Counted from the first letter of the stretch, positions 1 through 13,247 are shown. The stretch is DNA of 64,000 bases from Prillingera fragicola (GCA_002335605.1 BEDY01000001.1:1364001-1428000); one strand, 5' to 3'. Translations and numbers: made by a program. The notes: generated by a model not told the origin, from the sequence alone.

Positions 1-2808
1 AACAAGGCCAAGGTCGTCGATAATGCTCTTGAGAACTTTGAGGAGACTTTCGAGGAGAAGGTTGCCGAGAAGATGGCCGAGTGGAAGCGCGGTTACTACA
101 AGGAGAAGCTCGACATAAACTGGGACAAGCCTGAGGAGATTTACCCCCTCATTTACCGCTACGTTGAGGGTCTTCAGTGGGTTCTCAACTACTACTACAA
201 GGGTGTCTCGTCGTGGGGCTGGTTCTACAACTTCCACTACGCTCCCAAGATTTCAGACATCAAGAGTGTCACCGAGATGAAGTTCAACTTTGACATCGGC
301 AAGCCCTTCCTTCCGTTCCAGCAGCTTATGGGTGTGCTCCCTGCCGACAGTATGGAGCACGTCCCCTCGGCCTACCGCGATCTCATGTACGAGGACACGT
401 CGCCTATCATTGACTTCTACCCGAAGGCCTTTGACCTCGACATGAACGGCAAGAAGGCCGACTGGGAGGCTGTCGTCAAGATCCCGTTCATCGACGAGGA
501 GAGGCTCCTCCGCACCATGGCCACCCGTGAGAACCACCTGGTTCCGGAGGAGAAGCGTCGCAATACCTCTGGTGTGCCCGCGACCCAATTCACCTACGAC
601 AACACCGAGGAGACAAGCTACCCTTCGTCGCTTCCCGGGTTCTTCCCCGACCTTGTGGCATGCCATGCCAAGGTCGGACCATTCAAGATGCCCGTTATTG
701 GTGATGGTGTTGAGCTTGTGCTTGGCCTGCTCGAGGGTGCTCACCTCGGCGCGGATGGTCTTGCTGGTTTCCCTACCATGAAGACTCTCAAGCACCACGG
801 TGCTCTCGGATACCACAGCGTTAACGTCTTCCAGCAGGACAGCCGCAACCAGTCCATGATCGTCACCGTAGACGGCCAGAACGAGAAGGGCAACGGCTCC
901 GACGTTGCCAAGCGCCTGGTGGGCCAACGTACCTACCACTCGTGGCCTTATCTTGGCGAAGGTCTCGTCGCTGCCATCTCCGACGACATGTACAAGTACG
1001 AGCTCGCCCCCACGGGCAAAATCGTCGCCAAGGCCCACGACACCATGGCCACCGTCAGGTGGAGGAAGGATGCGGACAGAATTGAGCACCACTACTCGAA
1101 GCGCTTTGGTGTTATCACTGGCCACGTCGACATTGTCCTGCACATCCGTCCCCTGAAGGGCCTCAAGCACCTTGACACTGGTGCGCTCGTCAAGGACTAC
1201 GAGGGCGCGGACAAGGAGATCACCCAGGCTCTGCAAATGTCAGTGAGCCAGGTTGCCTTTGAGGACGAGCGCTACATTGAGAAGGATGCCCCTCCCATAG
1301 GCAACGAGTTCCCTGCGGGCGAGAAGGTCATCTTCCTCGGCGAGATGGCCTACGGCGCCGCTGCTCAGGTTACTGAGACCACCGACAAAGCGCTCGACAT
1401 TAGTCTCGCCTTCTTCCCTACCGAGCCTCAGGAGAACCGCGAGTTCTCGGCTCTCGTGGCTCGCCGTCCATCGGGTCACTACTATCCCTCGCACCAGCTC
1501 GCGAAGCGCCTGCACATGTCCGGTCTCGCCCTGTCGCGCGTTACCTCCACCCTCATGGTCCAGCTTGGCAGTGGCGGCAGTAAGACTAATGTCGGTCTCG
1601 GCCTCAAGTTCGAATCCAAGGGTCTCAAGGTCCTTGGCTACTCGCGCAAGAACGACCGCGGGTGGGAGTTCTCCGAGAAGACGGCACAGCTCCTTGAGCA
1701 GTACAAGGCTGCCTTCCCCGAGCCGTTCCGCCACTTCGACCGTCGCGGCGGCGACATTGTCACTGCGGCCGAGCTCTGCCCTACTGCAGAGAACCCCGAC
1801 CAAGTCATTCGTGACATGCACAAGTGGCTCAAGACCAATGGTGTGACTGATCTTGACCCTGTGTCGCTCTTTGCCGAACAACTCGAGAAGGATGCTGTTG
1901 TCATGATTGAGCAGCTCGCCAACCGTTTCCTCCAGAACAAGTCTCGGGACACAATCAAACGGGCGCTTATCAAGGGCATTCCTCGCCAGGCTGTCCTCAA
2001 GCCCGCGCAGGCCATCTATCGCCTTCAGGGACAGCGCTTCGTCCTTGGCGACCGAGTCATCATGGTCCAGGACGCCGCCGCAGGTGGTGTTCCTCTCGCC
2101 ATGAAGGGTACCGTCGTAGGCCTTGGCTCGCGCGACATTGATGTCGTCTGGGACGTCCCCTTCATGGGCGGCGAGACTCTCAGCGGCCGTTGCTCTGATT
2201 ACCGCGGCTCAACTCTCCCCTTCACCTCGTGTCTCAATCTCACAAGGCCTCAGTTCCGCGTTGGTCCTTCTGCCCCTCCCCAGGCTATGGGTGCCCAGGC
2301 GCCGTTCAAGCCTCAGCTTGGCCCTCGCCCCGTTGTCGCCCCTCGCAATTACCAGCCCGCGCAAGCCAGCGGCAATGTCACTGCCATTGCGCAGAACCCC
2401 AACCGCCGCGGCCCTCACCCCGCCAGCCTTCAATACGGCAATGCCGCCAAGGGTATCGCCGTGCCATCAACGAAAGCGGAACAGGCAAACCACCACGACC
2501 GCCTGCAAACCGCCCTTCTCGGCCAGCAGCGCCAAGGAGGTGCATCCCACGCGCTGCCAAGGCCGCACGTCGCCAAGATACCTGCTATCAAACCAGTGTC
2601 GCCGACGCTCGCCAAGCAGCAGCTTCCTAAGCAGCCCGCCCAGAAGGCACCCGCTAACGGCGCCCGTGGTGGTCACCACCAGGGTCGCGGTCGAGGCCGT
2701 GGACGTGGAACTTCTGGTGGTGGACGTGGCGGCGCTCGCGGCGGGGCTGCTGCAGGTGGCCAGCAGGCCCCCGCTCCTGCTGCTCCCGCCGCTGCCCCTG
2801 CGGCATAG
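1..2808 (+). CDS. XRN1: 5'-3' exoribonuclease 1 (Xrn1), C-terminal part, 5' end outside window
   Basis: Open in frame 1 from the first base to TAG at 2806-2808, so 935 residues of a protein that begins upstream. Xrn1 degrades decapped mRNA 5' to 3' in the cytoplasm. Family blocks are clear: the WVLNYYYKGVSSWGWFYNFHYAP segment of the conserved second domain, GKPFLPFQQLMGVLP, and IIDFYP followed by NGKKADWEAVVKIPFIDEERLL. After these come the beta-rich D1-D4/SH3-like domains typical of Xrn1 rather than the shorter nuclear Rat1. The tail from about 2270 is Pro/Gln/Ala-rich and ends in an RGG/GRG tract (about 2660-2750), a likely RNA- or protein-contact region. The N-terminal acidic catalytic residues lie outside the window. 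No intron is visible. Long reading frames on the opposite strand are shadows. Confidence 0.93.
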   Translation, partial: NKAKVVDNALENFEETFEEKVAEKMAEWKRGYYKEKLDINWDKPEEIYPLIYRYVEGLQWVLNYYYKGVSSWGWFYNFHYAPKISDIKSVTEMKFNFDIGKPFLPFQQLMGVLPADSMEHVPSAYRDLMYEDTSPIIDFYPKAFDLDMNGKKADWEAVVKIPFIDEERLLRTMATRENHLVPEEKRRNTSGVPATQFTYDNTEETSYPSSLPGFFPDLVACHAKVGPFKMPVIGDGVELVLGLLEGAHLGADGLAGFPTMKTLKHHGALGYHSVNVFQQDSRNQSMIVTVDGQNEKGNGSDVAKRLVGQRTYHSWPYLGEGLVAAISDDMYKYELAPTGKIVAKAHDTMATVRWRKDADRIEHHYSKRFGVITGHVDIVLHIRPLKGLKHLDTGALVKDYEGADKEITQALQMSVSQVAFEDERYIEKDAPPIGNEFPAGEKVIFLGEMAYGAAAQVTETTDKALDISLAFFPTEPQENREFSALVARRPSGHYYPSHQLAKRLHMSGLALSRVTSTLMVQLGSGGSKTNVGLGLKFESKGLKVLGYSRKNDRGWEFSEKTAQLLEQYKAAFPEPFRHFDRRGGDIVTAAELCPTAENPDQVIRDMHKWLKTNGVTDLDPVSLFAEQLEKDAVVMIEQLANRFLQNKSRDTIKRALIKGIPRQAVLKPAQAIYRLQGQRFVLGDRVIMVQDAAAGGVPLAMKGTVVGLGSRDIDVVWDVPFMGGETLSGRCSDYRGSTLPFTSCLNLTRPQFRVGPSAPPQAMGAQAPFKPQLGPRPVVAPRNYQPAQASGNVTAIAQNPNRRGPHPASLQYGNAAKGIAVPSTKAEQANHHDRLQTALLGQQRQGGASHALPRPHVAKIPAIKPVSPTLAKQQLPKQPAQKAPANGARGGHHQGRGRGRGRGTSGGGRGGARGGAAAGGQQAPAPAAPAAAPAA

Positions 2809-3762
2809 GCCAAGTGGCTGTCGAGTCTGAGATTGTGAATGCGAATGTGGCGCTTGTTGGAGAGAGATGATTGACCCGGCATTGTAGTGACAACTATCGC
2901 GAATGGAGCATATATCGTATCGTACCCACCCGACCAACAACCAACTGTAGTGATCTTGCACTTTGCACCCTGTTCTGTCTCCCACGCATTGCACCTTGCA
3001 TCCAATAGTCTACAGTACATGGTTGACATGTGAATTGTGATTGTGAAATCGGTAAGCTCGGAACCCATACCGTTAAGATAACTGATTAGGACCTCTCTGC
3101 TTCTATCAGATTGCAAGGCCCACACTATCTTCTACTGTAGTAGAGACATCCACATGAAGTGATCGTCCACGCAGGGCGTCTACGAGCGTTCCGACGAGCC
3201 CTACTGGATCATCGCCGGCATCGCCGCGGCCGGCGAGCTCAACTGGACCAGTCAGGTCATCCGCTCGGGCAAATCCGAGATCCGAAAATCAGGTTCCGGC
3301 ATGCCAGCCTGGATAAACAAGTTCCAGGAATGTTGAGATTTGCCAGGACAAGTTGGCGCTGGCGGCGCTTCGACTCGAGTTGTGGTGTCTTGCTCTCTTG
3401 CGCGCGCTTACGGGAACGCACATGGCGGGCCTGCCTTTGTCATGTGGAGTGTTGGTCCGTGAGCATACACCGCTGGCTGGCTGCGCCGCGGCGGGCAAAG
3501 GATATCAGGGATATTGCCGATTGAACAGCTGCTGCACCATGGATCCTGGCGACGTCGGCAGCCGTTGCCCACTGTTGCCAGGTCATACTATAAAGCCGGG
3601 CAACAACATACCTTGCCCCCATTTTGTTCCCATTTTGTCAACTTTGCCTCATCAGCACCTTACACTCATATCGACAGCCCAGACAACTCGAGAGATCAGT
3701 GCGTCGTTGGCTGACGACATTTCAACTTTTATCTCACTAGTCACCTCCACCTCCACTTCACC
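2809..3762. other. Intergenic: XRN1 3' flank and aminotransferase promoter
   Basis: No complete gene seen. It holds a short coding-like segment at about 3175-3336 (see findings) and a TATA element at 3589-3594 before the next gene. Confidence 0.6.
3589..3594 (+). promoter_or_regulatory. TATA box of the aminotransferase gene
   Basis: TATAAA lies 169 bp upstream of the ATG at 3763, followed by a pyrimidine-rich, A/C-rich leader typical of these fungi. Placement is by sequence only. Confidence 0.5.
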
Positions 3763-5529
3763 ATGACCGCCGAGACCTTGCCAACATCTGTGGACCTCAC
3801 CCACCACCTGTCGCAGCTAGCGCGCAGCAGGCAGCCCTCACCTCTCAAGGACATTATCAAGTACATGTTCCACGACCCGGACATGATCTCCTTTGCCGGC
3901 GGCCTCCCCCACTCGTCCCTTTTCCCCTTCCACAGCATTTCCTCGTCCATCTTCCCGGCGTCGTCCACCATCGACCCGGCCGACCCCGCAGAGCCAACGG
4001 ACAAGATTGACCTCGAGATTAACCGATCGTCGGCCGAGTTCAACCTTGCCGGCGGCCTGCAGTACACTGGTGGTGCGGGACTCGCGCCCCTCAACGCCAT
4101 TGTCAAGGACTGGACGCGCCAGATCCAGCTCCCTGCCTACGCCGACTGGGACATTTTGCTCAACTCTGGTTCGACCGACGGCTGGTCAAAGGTCCTTGCG
4201 CTGCTGGTCGAAAGTGGCGAGAGTGTCATTACCGAGTCGCAGATCTACCCTGCTGCCCAGGCTGCGTTCGTGCCCATGGGCGTCAACGCTCTCCCCATTG
4301 ACTCGGACAACAAGGGTTTGCGCCCCGACGCGCTCGCCGAGGCTCTCGAGAACTGGGACGAGAGTAAGGGACGTAGGCCGCACGTCATGTATCTTGTGCC
4401 CGTTGGCCAGAACCCTCTTGGAACTACCATGGACAGCAAGCGCCGCCAGGAGATCTACGACGTCTGCTGCAAGTACGGTCAGTACAAGGTGGCCAGAGTG
4501 GCTTTCGTGATCTGACCGGCCAGACGTCATCATTGTCGAGGACGACCCCTACACTGCGCTCCAGTTTGAGCCCTTTGTCTTTGGCGCCGAGCCCGTGCCG
4601 CAGGGCAAGACTGACACTGCCGCGTTCCTCAAGACGATCGAGCGTTCCTTCCTCACCTTTGACACTGAGGGCCGTGTGATCCGTCTCGACACCTTCTCCA
4701 AGGTGAGTTCCTCCCCCCGCAAGCCAGAGCTAAGATGTCAGACCCTCGCCCCCGGCGCGCGTCTCGGCTGGTTCACTGCCAATGCCAAGTTTATCGAGCG
4801 TCTCCTGCGCGGCACCGAGGTGCAGACCCAAGCTGCCAACGGCTTCTCGCAGGTCATCATCGGCAGCCTCCTCACCAAGTGGGGCGTCAACGGCTACCTG
4901 GAGTGGTGTGCCAACCTGTGCGAGACGTACCGTGTCCGCCGTGACTGGATGGTGAGTGTGACGCCTACAGCGTGGGACATCTTCTGACAGTATACCAGCT
5001 CTCGTCGATCGCCGACAACTTTGACGTCGTCGCTGCGGACAAGTCTGGCGTTGCCGGCGCCCTCGGCCACGTCTGCTTCCCCAAGGGCACCGGCCCCTCT
5101 GGCCCGCCCATCATGTCCTTTACCCCTCCCACGGGCGGCATGTTCATCTGGGCGACCATCTACTACACCTCGCACCCAGCGTGGTCGGGCTTTGCGGCCG
5201 ACTTTGAGGCCAAGCGGGCCGCCGCGGGCGGCAAGCTGTTCACCATTGACGTGGGCGATGATCAGCCCACTGTAGTGGATGTCGGCGGCAGGCCGGAGCG
5301 GTACTTTGAGGAGAAGATCTGGCGCGCGTGCATCGCCCACAAGATCCTGCTCACCCCCGGCTGGTACTACACGCCTTGGGAGGGAGCTACCGGTGTGCAC
5401 TCGGCTTTCGACGAGGGTGCGGGCCACTTCCGCCTCGCGTACTCGTTCGAGTCCAAGGCCCAGATGGTTACCGGCATGCAGCGCATGGCCGAGGTGTTGA
5501 CGAGCGAGTGGACTGGCAAAGCGCTTTGA
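3763..5529 (+). CDS. ARO8: PLP-dependent aromatic amino acid / 2-aminoadipate aminotransferase (Aro8-like)
   Basis: Exons 3763-4477, 4524-4702, 4742-4951 and 4999-5529 join in frame to 544 residues; introns are 46, 39 and 47 bp. The fold-type I aminotransferase family transfers amino groups from aromatic amino acids or 2-aminoadipate to 2-oxo acids using pyridoxal phosphate. Seen: the N-terminal SFAGGLPHSSLFP block, LQYTGGAGLAPL, the GSTDGWSKV cofactor-binding turn, the VPVGQNPLGTTM block, the VEDDPY motif just after intron 1, and the Schiff-base lysine in DTFSK (about residue 298) followed by LAPGARLGW across intron 2. The C-terminal FRLAYSFES block is present. Intron 3 contains an earlier AG (CTGACAG) that would break frame, so the downstream CAG is used. 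The gene is convergent with ROK1, 109 bp apart. Exact substrate preference cannot be told from sequence. Confidence 0.93.
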
Positions 5530-5638
5530 GCGAGCCGTTAATTTTAATTGCCCCTGTTTGTATGCATCTTCATAGAAATGATTTGGGAGCCGCAGAAAAG
5601 AACAGAAACCCAATACATGACACTAATCTAATGCACGC

Positions 5639-7493
5639 CTACTCGTTGTCCTCCTTGTCGCCACCCTCGACCTTGCGCCGCTTGCTCGCCTCAATCATGG
5701 CCTTGCGCCTCTTGCCCGCCTCGCGTGCAACGTCGCGACCACCACCGCCGACATTCTTGCGCTTGGGCGGTGCTTTGGCGAGCTTCTTCTTCGTGTTCTT
5801 ACCCGGCTTGGGCAGAGCCAGCATGTACTCTGGCACGGGACAGCCTGATGCGCGCAGAATGTTGGCAATCGTGCGCAGGTAAGGGCCGTCTTCGATTGAG
5901 AAGAACGTGAGCGCCTTGCCTGGCCGTCCCGCACGGCCGGTTCGGCCGATGCGATGGATATACGACTGGGTCGTCTGGGGAAAGTCGTAGTTGACGACGA
6001 CTTTGACGCCGCGGAAGTCCATGCCACGGGCCAGCACGTCGGTGACGACAAGAACCCACACGTCACCCTTGCGGAAGGCTGCGATGGCGTCGTCGCGCGC
6101 CTTCTTGCTCCGTTCACCGTGAACAGCTTCGGCGCGGACGCCGTCCAGAATCAGCTGCTTGGCCAGCTCGTCGGCGCGCTCAATGCTCTGAACAAAGATG
6201 AGCGAGGGGTAAGGAAGACCACCCTCGGCCAGGAGGTTGCGGAGAGCCAGAATTTTCCCCTGCTCCGAACCAGTGTAGAGAAGCGTCTGGTCGACAGTTG
6301 TGACTGCAGAGTCCTTGACGCCGACGACGACTCGGACGCCACCGTCGCGCAGCCACCTCCTCGCAAGCTCCTCGGCGCCAGAAGGCATCGTCGCTGACAA
6401 AAGACACTTCTGGACCTCAGGGTTGGTGCATGCGTCCACAATCGGCTCGACCTGAGGACGGAAGTCCTTCGAGAGGAGGCGGTCCGACTCGTCAAGAATC
6501 AAGTAACGAGTACTGTTACGTTAGCTGTAATTCAGGCCTACAGGGGGATTACTTACTCGGCGAGCGAGACCTTGCCAGCATCCAAGAGATGATGAAGACG
6601 CTCGGGGGTCGAGATGAGCAAGTCGACAGCAATGCCACTGGACTTGGGTGCAAACTCGTTGACGCTGCCGGTCGACTCTGCCTCGCTCTCCTCGTCGCTG
6701 TCCGCCGCGGGTGCGCTTGTTCCAGGAGCGGAAGCGCACACAGCCACCTCGGTCGCCTTGCTCAGCACAAAGCTGCGCCAGCGGCTACCCTCGGTGATCG
6801 CCTTGAAGACGCTGTGGATCTGCACTGCCAAGTCGTGGGTGGGCACCACGATAAGCGCGCGGACACCTTTTGCCTTGTCGGCGCCGAGCTTGCGGCCAGG
6901 CTGGCCGAGTGATACGAGCGTGGGCAAGAGGTATGAGAGCGTCTTTCCAGATCCGGTGGGTGCGACGCACATGGTATCAGCACCTGAGAGGAGCGCGCCG
7001 CCGACGGCGCACTGGACACCCCACAGACTGTGGATGTTGGCGGCCGAAAGGGAGCGGAGGAGGGGCTTGCGGAGGGGTGCCGAAGCGTCGGCCGCAAAGA
7101 GGGATGAAAGCTCAGTCGAGAGAGATGTCGGGAGAGGTTCGGGGCCAGTCAATGTGATCTTCTGCTGGGGAGGGGCAGGAATGGACGCGGCAGAGGTCGA
7201 AGATTCGGCGTCAGAGTCAGAGTCCGAGTCCGACACTGGCGCGGGAGCCTTGGCAGCCGAGGCCGAGTGGTCACCGAAGAAGTTGAGAGAAGCAGGAAGA
7301 GCTGTAGATGAAGAAGATGCCTTAGCCTTCCCCTTCCCCGTGCTCCTGGTCTTCTCCTTCTTCTAGTTCATGTCAGCGATGAGGCAAGTGAGACGTAGGG
7401 GTTTTAGCTCACAGTGAAGAGGTCAATGTCCTTCTGGAAGCGCGAGTTGTCAAAGCGTGCTCCCGCTGTTAAGAGATTAAAGGGGGACGCCAT
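5639..7493 (-). CDS. ROK1: DEAD-box ATP-dependent RNA helicase Rok1 (DDX52)
   Basis: Exons on the minus strand: 7493-7413, 7362-6557, 6512-5639 (586 residues; introns 50 and 44 bp). Rok1 is a nucleolar helicase of small-subunit pre-rRNA processing. The N-terminus [19 protein letters not shown] is characteristic of Rok1. Walker A APTGSGKT is at about 161-168, PTHDLAVQ is motif Ia, [10 protein letters not shown] motif Ib, DESD (about 303-306) motif II, SAT motif III, ARGMDF motif V, HRIGRTGR motif VI. The tail is Lys/Arg-rich, as expected for a nucleolar protein. Two oddities: motif II reads DESD instead of DEAD, and a Ser/Glu/Asp-rich insertion sits between motifs Ia and Ib. The start has no competing upstream ATG. 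Identification is from the N-terminal block plus the helicase core. Confidence 0.9.
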
Positions 7494-8486
7494 GGTGAGC
7501 CGCGAGGTGGTCCTGGTGGTCGTTGGACGCGCTGAGAGAGAGATCTAGAGACTGCAAGTATGGCCCAGACGTCACAACATTGCTTTGAACCAACTTTTCA
7601 GAATCGACCGTGGGAGAGTTCACCCCGTGGGGACGTTTGCCACCCAGCTCAACCAACATCTACAGGCAGCGGTCCAGCCTTGGGCGTGTGACTTGTGTTG
7701 CCTCATGCATCATTTACCAAGTGCAAATATTGCTCACTATGATGATGGGCAATATGTTGTCTCTCATGTCGATCATGTCGCTTCCGCTTGCCGTTCGAGC
7801 TTATGACGGCTTCGGAAATTGGTACTTTGATAATGTTGACTCGATTCTCGATCCCTGTCCCATCCTCGTACGTAGATCCACTGTCGTACTAACTTTGTGC
7901 CTTGTTGTTCATGACCTTGCCATGCTTGCCAAAGCACGTCTGTCTGAAGCACTGAGGCCGTGGAAGCGATGAGGAAGATGACTAGTGGACACTGCTGGGA
8001 TGTGCTAGACGAGACAATATGCCACACTCGGAGAATTCCCTCTGTATGGTCACCGGAGTTAGCAGGCAGTGAGTGTTGATTGATTGCAGGTGTGTGCAGA
8101 TCTGTGCGTCACCAAGCGGGCAGGGACGGAATCAAAACAGAGTCCGCTCCCAGTGACCCCGCTGGCACCAACCGCCGCGAGCGCGAGGGGAGGCAGGCAG
8201 GCGGCACTGGGTGTACACCACCAACCACAACCTGGCACTCGACCTGTCCCTCTCTTGGTCATCACCACTCCCCCTCGTCACCTTCTCATTTTACAGAAGA
8301 GAGGACATCCAGCTCATCGCCCCTCACATCACTCCCCGTCGCCTCGATACCTGTCGTCTCTGGTCAATACTCGTCATCGGCGTAGAGAAAAAACACACTA
8401 GACTGGCCCTGACGCGCGCCAATACACCACTACCCCCATCAGCTCATTGCACCCAATCGTCTAAGCGCATCCCGCTCCGATACATC
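7494..8486. other. Intergenic between divergent ROK1 and PP2A genes
   Basis: No supported gene; reading frames here are short and show no coding pattern. The last 250 bp before 8487 are C/T/A-rich, as expected for a 5' leader. Confidence 0.6.
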
Positions 8487-9781
<1,295 letters not shown>

Positions 9782-10451
9782 TCGCATCTCGCATGATCAT
9801 GTGCATTCGAGCCAACGAACAAGCAAGACCTTCCCCACCAAAACCCTCCGCCTATTCTCTAAAGCCGACCCATCATCAAGAACACTTCTTCTCTCCCGCC
9901 CAGTCTTCCCACATCATTTCATTTAGTTTGAACGAGCCCTCTCCAGAGGTGTGTGTTTCTTCAAACCGCAATTTCTGGAGGGGCTCGTGTATGCGTCAAC
10001 CCCAAGATCCAAGAAGAGCGAACAGAGACAGAGAAGAAAGAACGATATTGCCCCACCCCCGTAGACTATCGCGTGCCAGTATGCGCGGTGTGCTGTGCTG
10101 CGCGTCGAGACGTGCAGCGTGGCCTGATACCCTTACAGTTTACAGTTTTGTCTGCACCCGATGTAGTTCATGGCAGTGCGAGTCTAGGAGCAGGAAGCCG
10201 GGTAGTGAGCCACTAACAACAAGGATGCACAAGAGTTGTGGACTATGAATGCCTCGCTTGCGCTGCACTCGCGTCTCTGTGTAAGAAGAGGCATCTTTGA
10301 GTACTAGCAACGAGCCTACCAGGAACCTGGCAGTGATGTTGTCGCCCGCCTTGAGCGAGATGACGCCTCCAGGGCCAAAATCAAAAGCTCGATCATACCA
10401 ACACACCCAGTCGCGTCCAACTATTGTACCATCACCCATCACTCAACCATA
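9782..10451. other. Intergenic: PP2A 3' flank and ORC1 promoter
   Basis: Nothing coding is supported here. The first part is the 3' flank of the PP2A gene; the last 150 bp are the ORC1 upstream region. Confidence 0.55.
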
Positions 10452-12996
10452 ATGCCAGTGACGCCACGGCGGGCAACGCGCTCCAGCCGCTCGACACCAC
10501 TCTTCACCCCCTCCCCGAGCACCGCTGCTTCTGCCGCCCCCAACACGACCTTTACATGGACGAGCGCGCCGCGCATTGTCCCGCCCGTCGACTCATCCCC
10601 CAGCCGCACACATTACAACTCGTTTGCGCGGCGCGTGCAGCGTGGGCGTCGCGTGGTTGAGGTTATCATAAACTCTCCCAGCCGCTCGGTGTCTGCTTCG
10701 GCTAGCGGCTCGCACACGCCTGCGGCGGGCGAGGAGGAGGAGGATGATGGCGGGACGCCGCTGGCGTTGAAGAAGGGGCGCGTGGATGAGTCGCGGTTTA
10801 GTATCGGCGACGGCGTCGTCGTTGCTGTCGAGGGCGGGAGTGATGGTATTGGCATGCTCACGGCGTTGTGGGAGGAGGCGGTGCCAGAGGAGAGCGATGA
10901 GGAGGAAGACGACGAGGACGAGGGGGAGAAGCCCGATAAGGAGACCACGCGCATGATGGCGCAGATTCACTGGTTCTTTCGTCGGAGGGACTTGCCCAGT
11001 GTGATGCGGAATCTTGGCTTGGAAGTCGTGAGTCAACTGAGGATGCAGCACGCATATGGTCCACTGACAGTGTAGAATGAAGTGTTGCTTGCCGCCTCGG
11101 CGACACGACCACAAACGACCGACCTGCCCGTGGCGCTGCTGCTCAAGACTGTTCCAATCTACTCGCGCGCATTCTACGACGACCAGTTTCCGCAAGAGGA
11201 GAACGATCGCAAGTGGAAGGGCTGGCAGTATGCGCCGCCAGAGGACGTCTACTGGTGTGAACGCGCGTACGACACTGGTGCGCGTGGTGGGCGCGTGTGG
11301 CGCGTCGACGTCGACGAGTGGAAGACCAAGGGCCGTGCAGGCGAAGGGTGGAATATTCCCGTTGTGGAGGAGAGCAGCGACGACAGCGACGATGGGAGTG
11401 TCGCCAGCGAGGGAGATAGCAGCGAGGACGAGGATGTCAGCGACGACAGCGAGGACGAGGAGGACAGGCCAAAGAAGCCTGGACCAAAGCCAAAGAAGCG
11501 CAAGGCGGTCGGTCGCGGAGCAGGGCCTCGGAAACGTGGACGTGGTGGCAAGCGAGGCGCTTCGACGCGCGTAGTCAAGACGGTGCGCAAGCAGCACGAC
11601 AAGATCTCGACCTCTCGCCTGCCGGCTGCTGTTCCCAGCGTCGAGGATTTGCCAGCCGACCCGTACGAGCGTGCTCTTCGCTTGCTACACGTCGGTGCGA
11701 CGCCAGAGTCGCTGCCCTGTCGTGAAAACGAGTTTATCAAGGTGCTCGGAAAGGTTGAGGAGGGTGTCGAGAGTGGCGGTGGCGGTTGTTTGTGTGAGTA
11801 CCCTTGAAACTAGATTGGATGAGACTGACTCTTCAGACATTGCTGGTGTACCTGGCACCGGAAAGACTGCTACGGTCCACGCTGTCGTCAAGGAGCTCAT
11901 GCGCAAGGCTGAGGACGGAGAGCTCGCTCCTTTCTCCTACGTCGAGATCAACGGTCTCAAGATTCCGTCGCCGCAGCACGCTTATACTGTACTCTGGGAG
12001 GCCATCTCCGGCCAGAAGGGCACGAGCTCCAAGACGGCTCTGCGTGGCTTGGAAGCACACTTTGGCCGCAAGACTGGTGCCGGCGGTATCAGTGGCGTTC
12101 GTGGTCCACGAGGCCACACGTTGTGAGTCTGCTCAAGATACGTAGCAGACATCTACTGACGTCCCAGCGTGGTGCTCATGGACGAGCTCGACCAGCTCCT
12201 CACAGCCAAGCAGGACGTGGTATACAACTTCTTCAACTGGCCGACAATGCGTGACTCGCAGCTCTTTGTCATTGCAATCGCCAACCGAATGGACTTGCCC
12301 CAACAGCTCGCTGCCAAGATTCAGTCGCGACTCGGTCTGCAGACCATGCTCTTTCAGCCCTACACCCGTGCTTCGCTCATTGAGATCGTGCAGTCGCGAC
12401 TTGTCGCCCATCCCCACTCGCAGCTGGACCACAAAGTGCTCGCTCCCGACGCCATCGCGCTCGCCGCAACAAAGATGGCAGGAACCAACGGTGATGCCCG
12501 TCGCGTTCTCGACGCATGCCGCCGCGCAGTCGAAGTAGCCATGGCGTCAGCCGACAAGGCCCCACCTTCCCCCGGAGGAACCCCCGCCACGCGCAAAGCA
12601 GTTACCGCGCGCGACATGGTGCAAGTCCTGAACGCCATGTCGTCTTCGCCCACTGCCCTTTTCTTGAAAACCTGCAGCGCTCAGCAAAAGATGCTGCTTG
12701 CGGCCCTCGTTCGCTGCGTGCGCCGCGAGGGTGTGCCCGAGATCCCCTGGCGCGCGGTGCGTGCAGACCACGACGCGCTCACCCGCGTGCTCCTCGAGAG
12801 TAACGAACTGCTCAGTGATGCCGAGCTAGGACTCGTGCGGTCCAGCTTGCTTGCTTCGCATGCGCTCACGACTGCTCCCGAGCTGTGGAAAAGTGCCGAG
12901 GAGAGGCGTATTGCGCTCGGGATGGAGATCGGAGAGGTCGGGAGGGTGTTGATGGATGAGGGCGATGCATGGCGCCGTGCCCTTGCCGGCGTGTAA
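10452..12996 (+). CDS. ORC1: Origin recognition complex subunit 1 (Orc1): BAH plus AAA+ ATPase
   Basis: Exons 10452-11027, 11076-11793, 11837-12122, 12168-12996 give 802 residues with introns of 48, 43 and 45 bp. Orc1 is the ATP-binding ORC subunit that marks replication origins. The N-terminal half carries a BAH-like domain interrupted by an acidic tract, with the LPVALLLKTVPIYSRAFYDDQF and EDVYWCERAYD blocks. It is followed by an acidic/Ser region (about 300-340) and a basic GPKPKKRKAVGRG tract that may serve as nuclear localisation or DNA contact. The AAA+ core has Walker A GVPGTGKT (435-442, created across intron 2) and Walker B VVLMDELDQL (528-537, created across intron 3). SRLGLQTMLFQPYT and the C-terminal winged-helix region follow. 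The 3' end is convergent with DBF2, 251 bp apart. Confidence 0.94.
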
Positions 12997-13247
12997 GTTT
13001 ACAGTCTTCTTGTGTATGCATATAGTAGCATTTTCCTTGCCGACGTGGTCAGTGAGATTCGCAACATCTGTCATCATGGTCGTCACATTCAAGCGCAATG
13101 TACTACTGCCGTGTCTGGTGGAAACAATGGCGGGGGGAAAGGGGGGCATGAACTGGGGTTGGAGCAAGGGGCTGTGGGTTGGGGTAAACATGGCACTGTT
13201 GTATATCGAGGCTCGTCCGGCGGTCTCTCTCTGCTAGACCGCGATGC

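Noticed and set aside
253..1236. 327-codon open frame antisense to XRN1
   Set aside because: Shadow of a strongly biased coding frame; Val/Leu/Gly/His-rich translation without any family feature.
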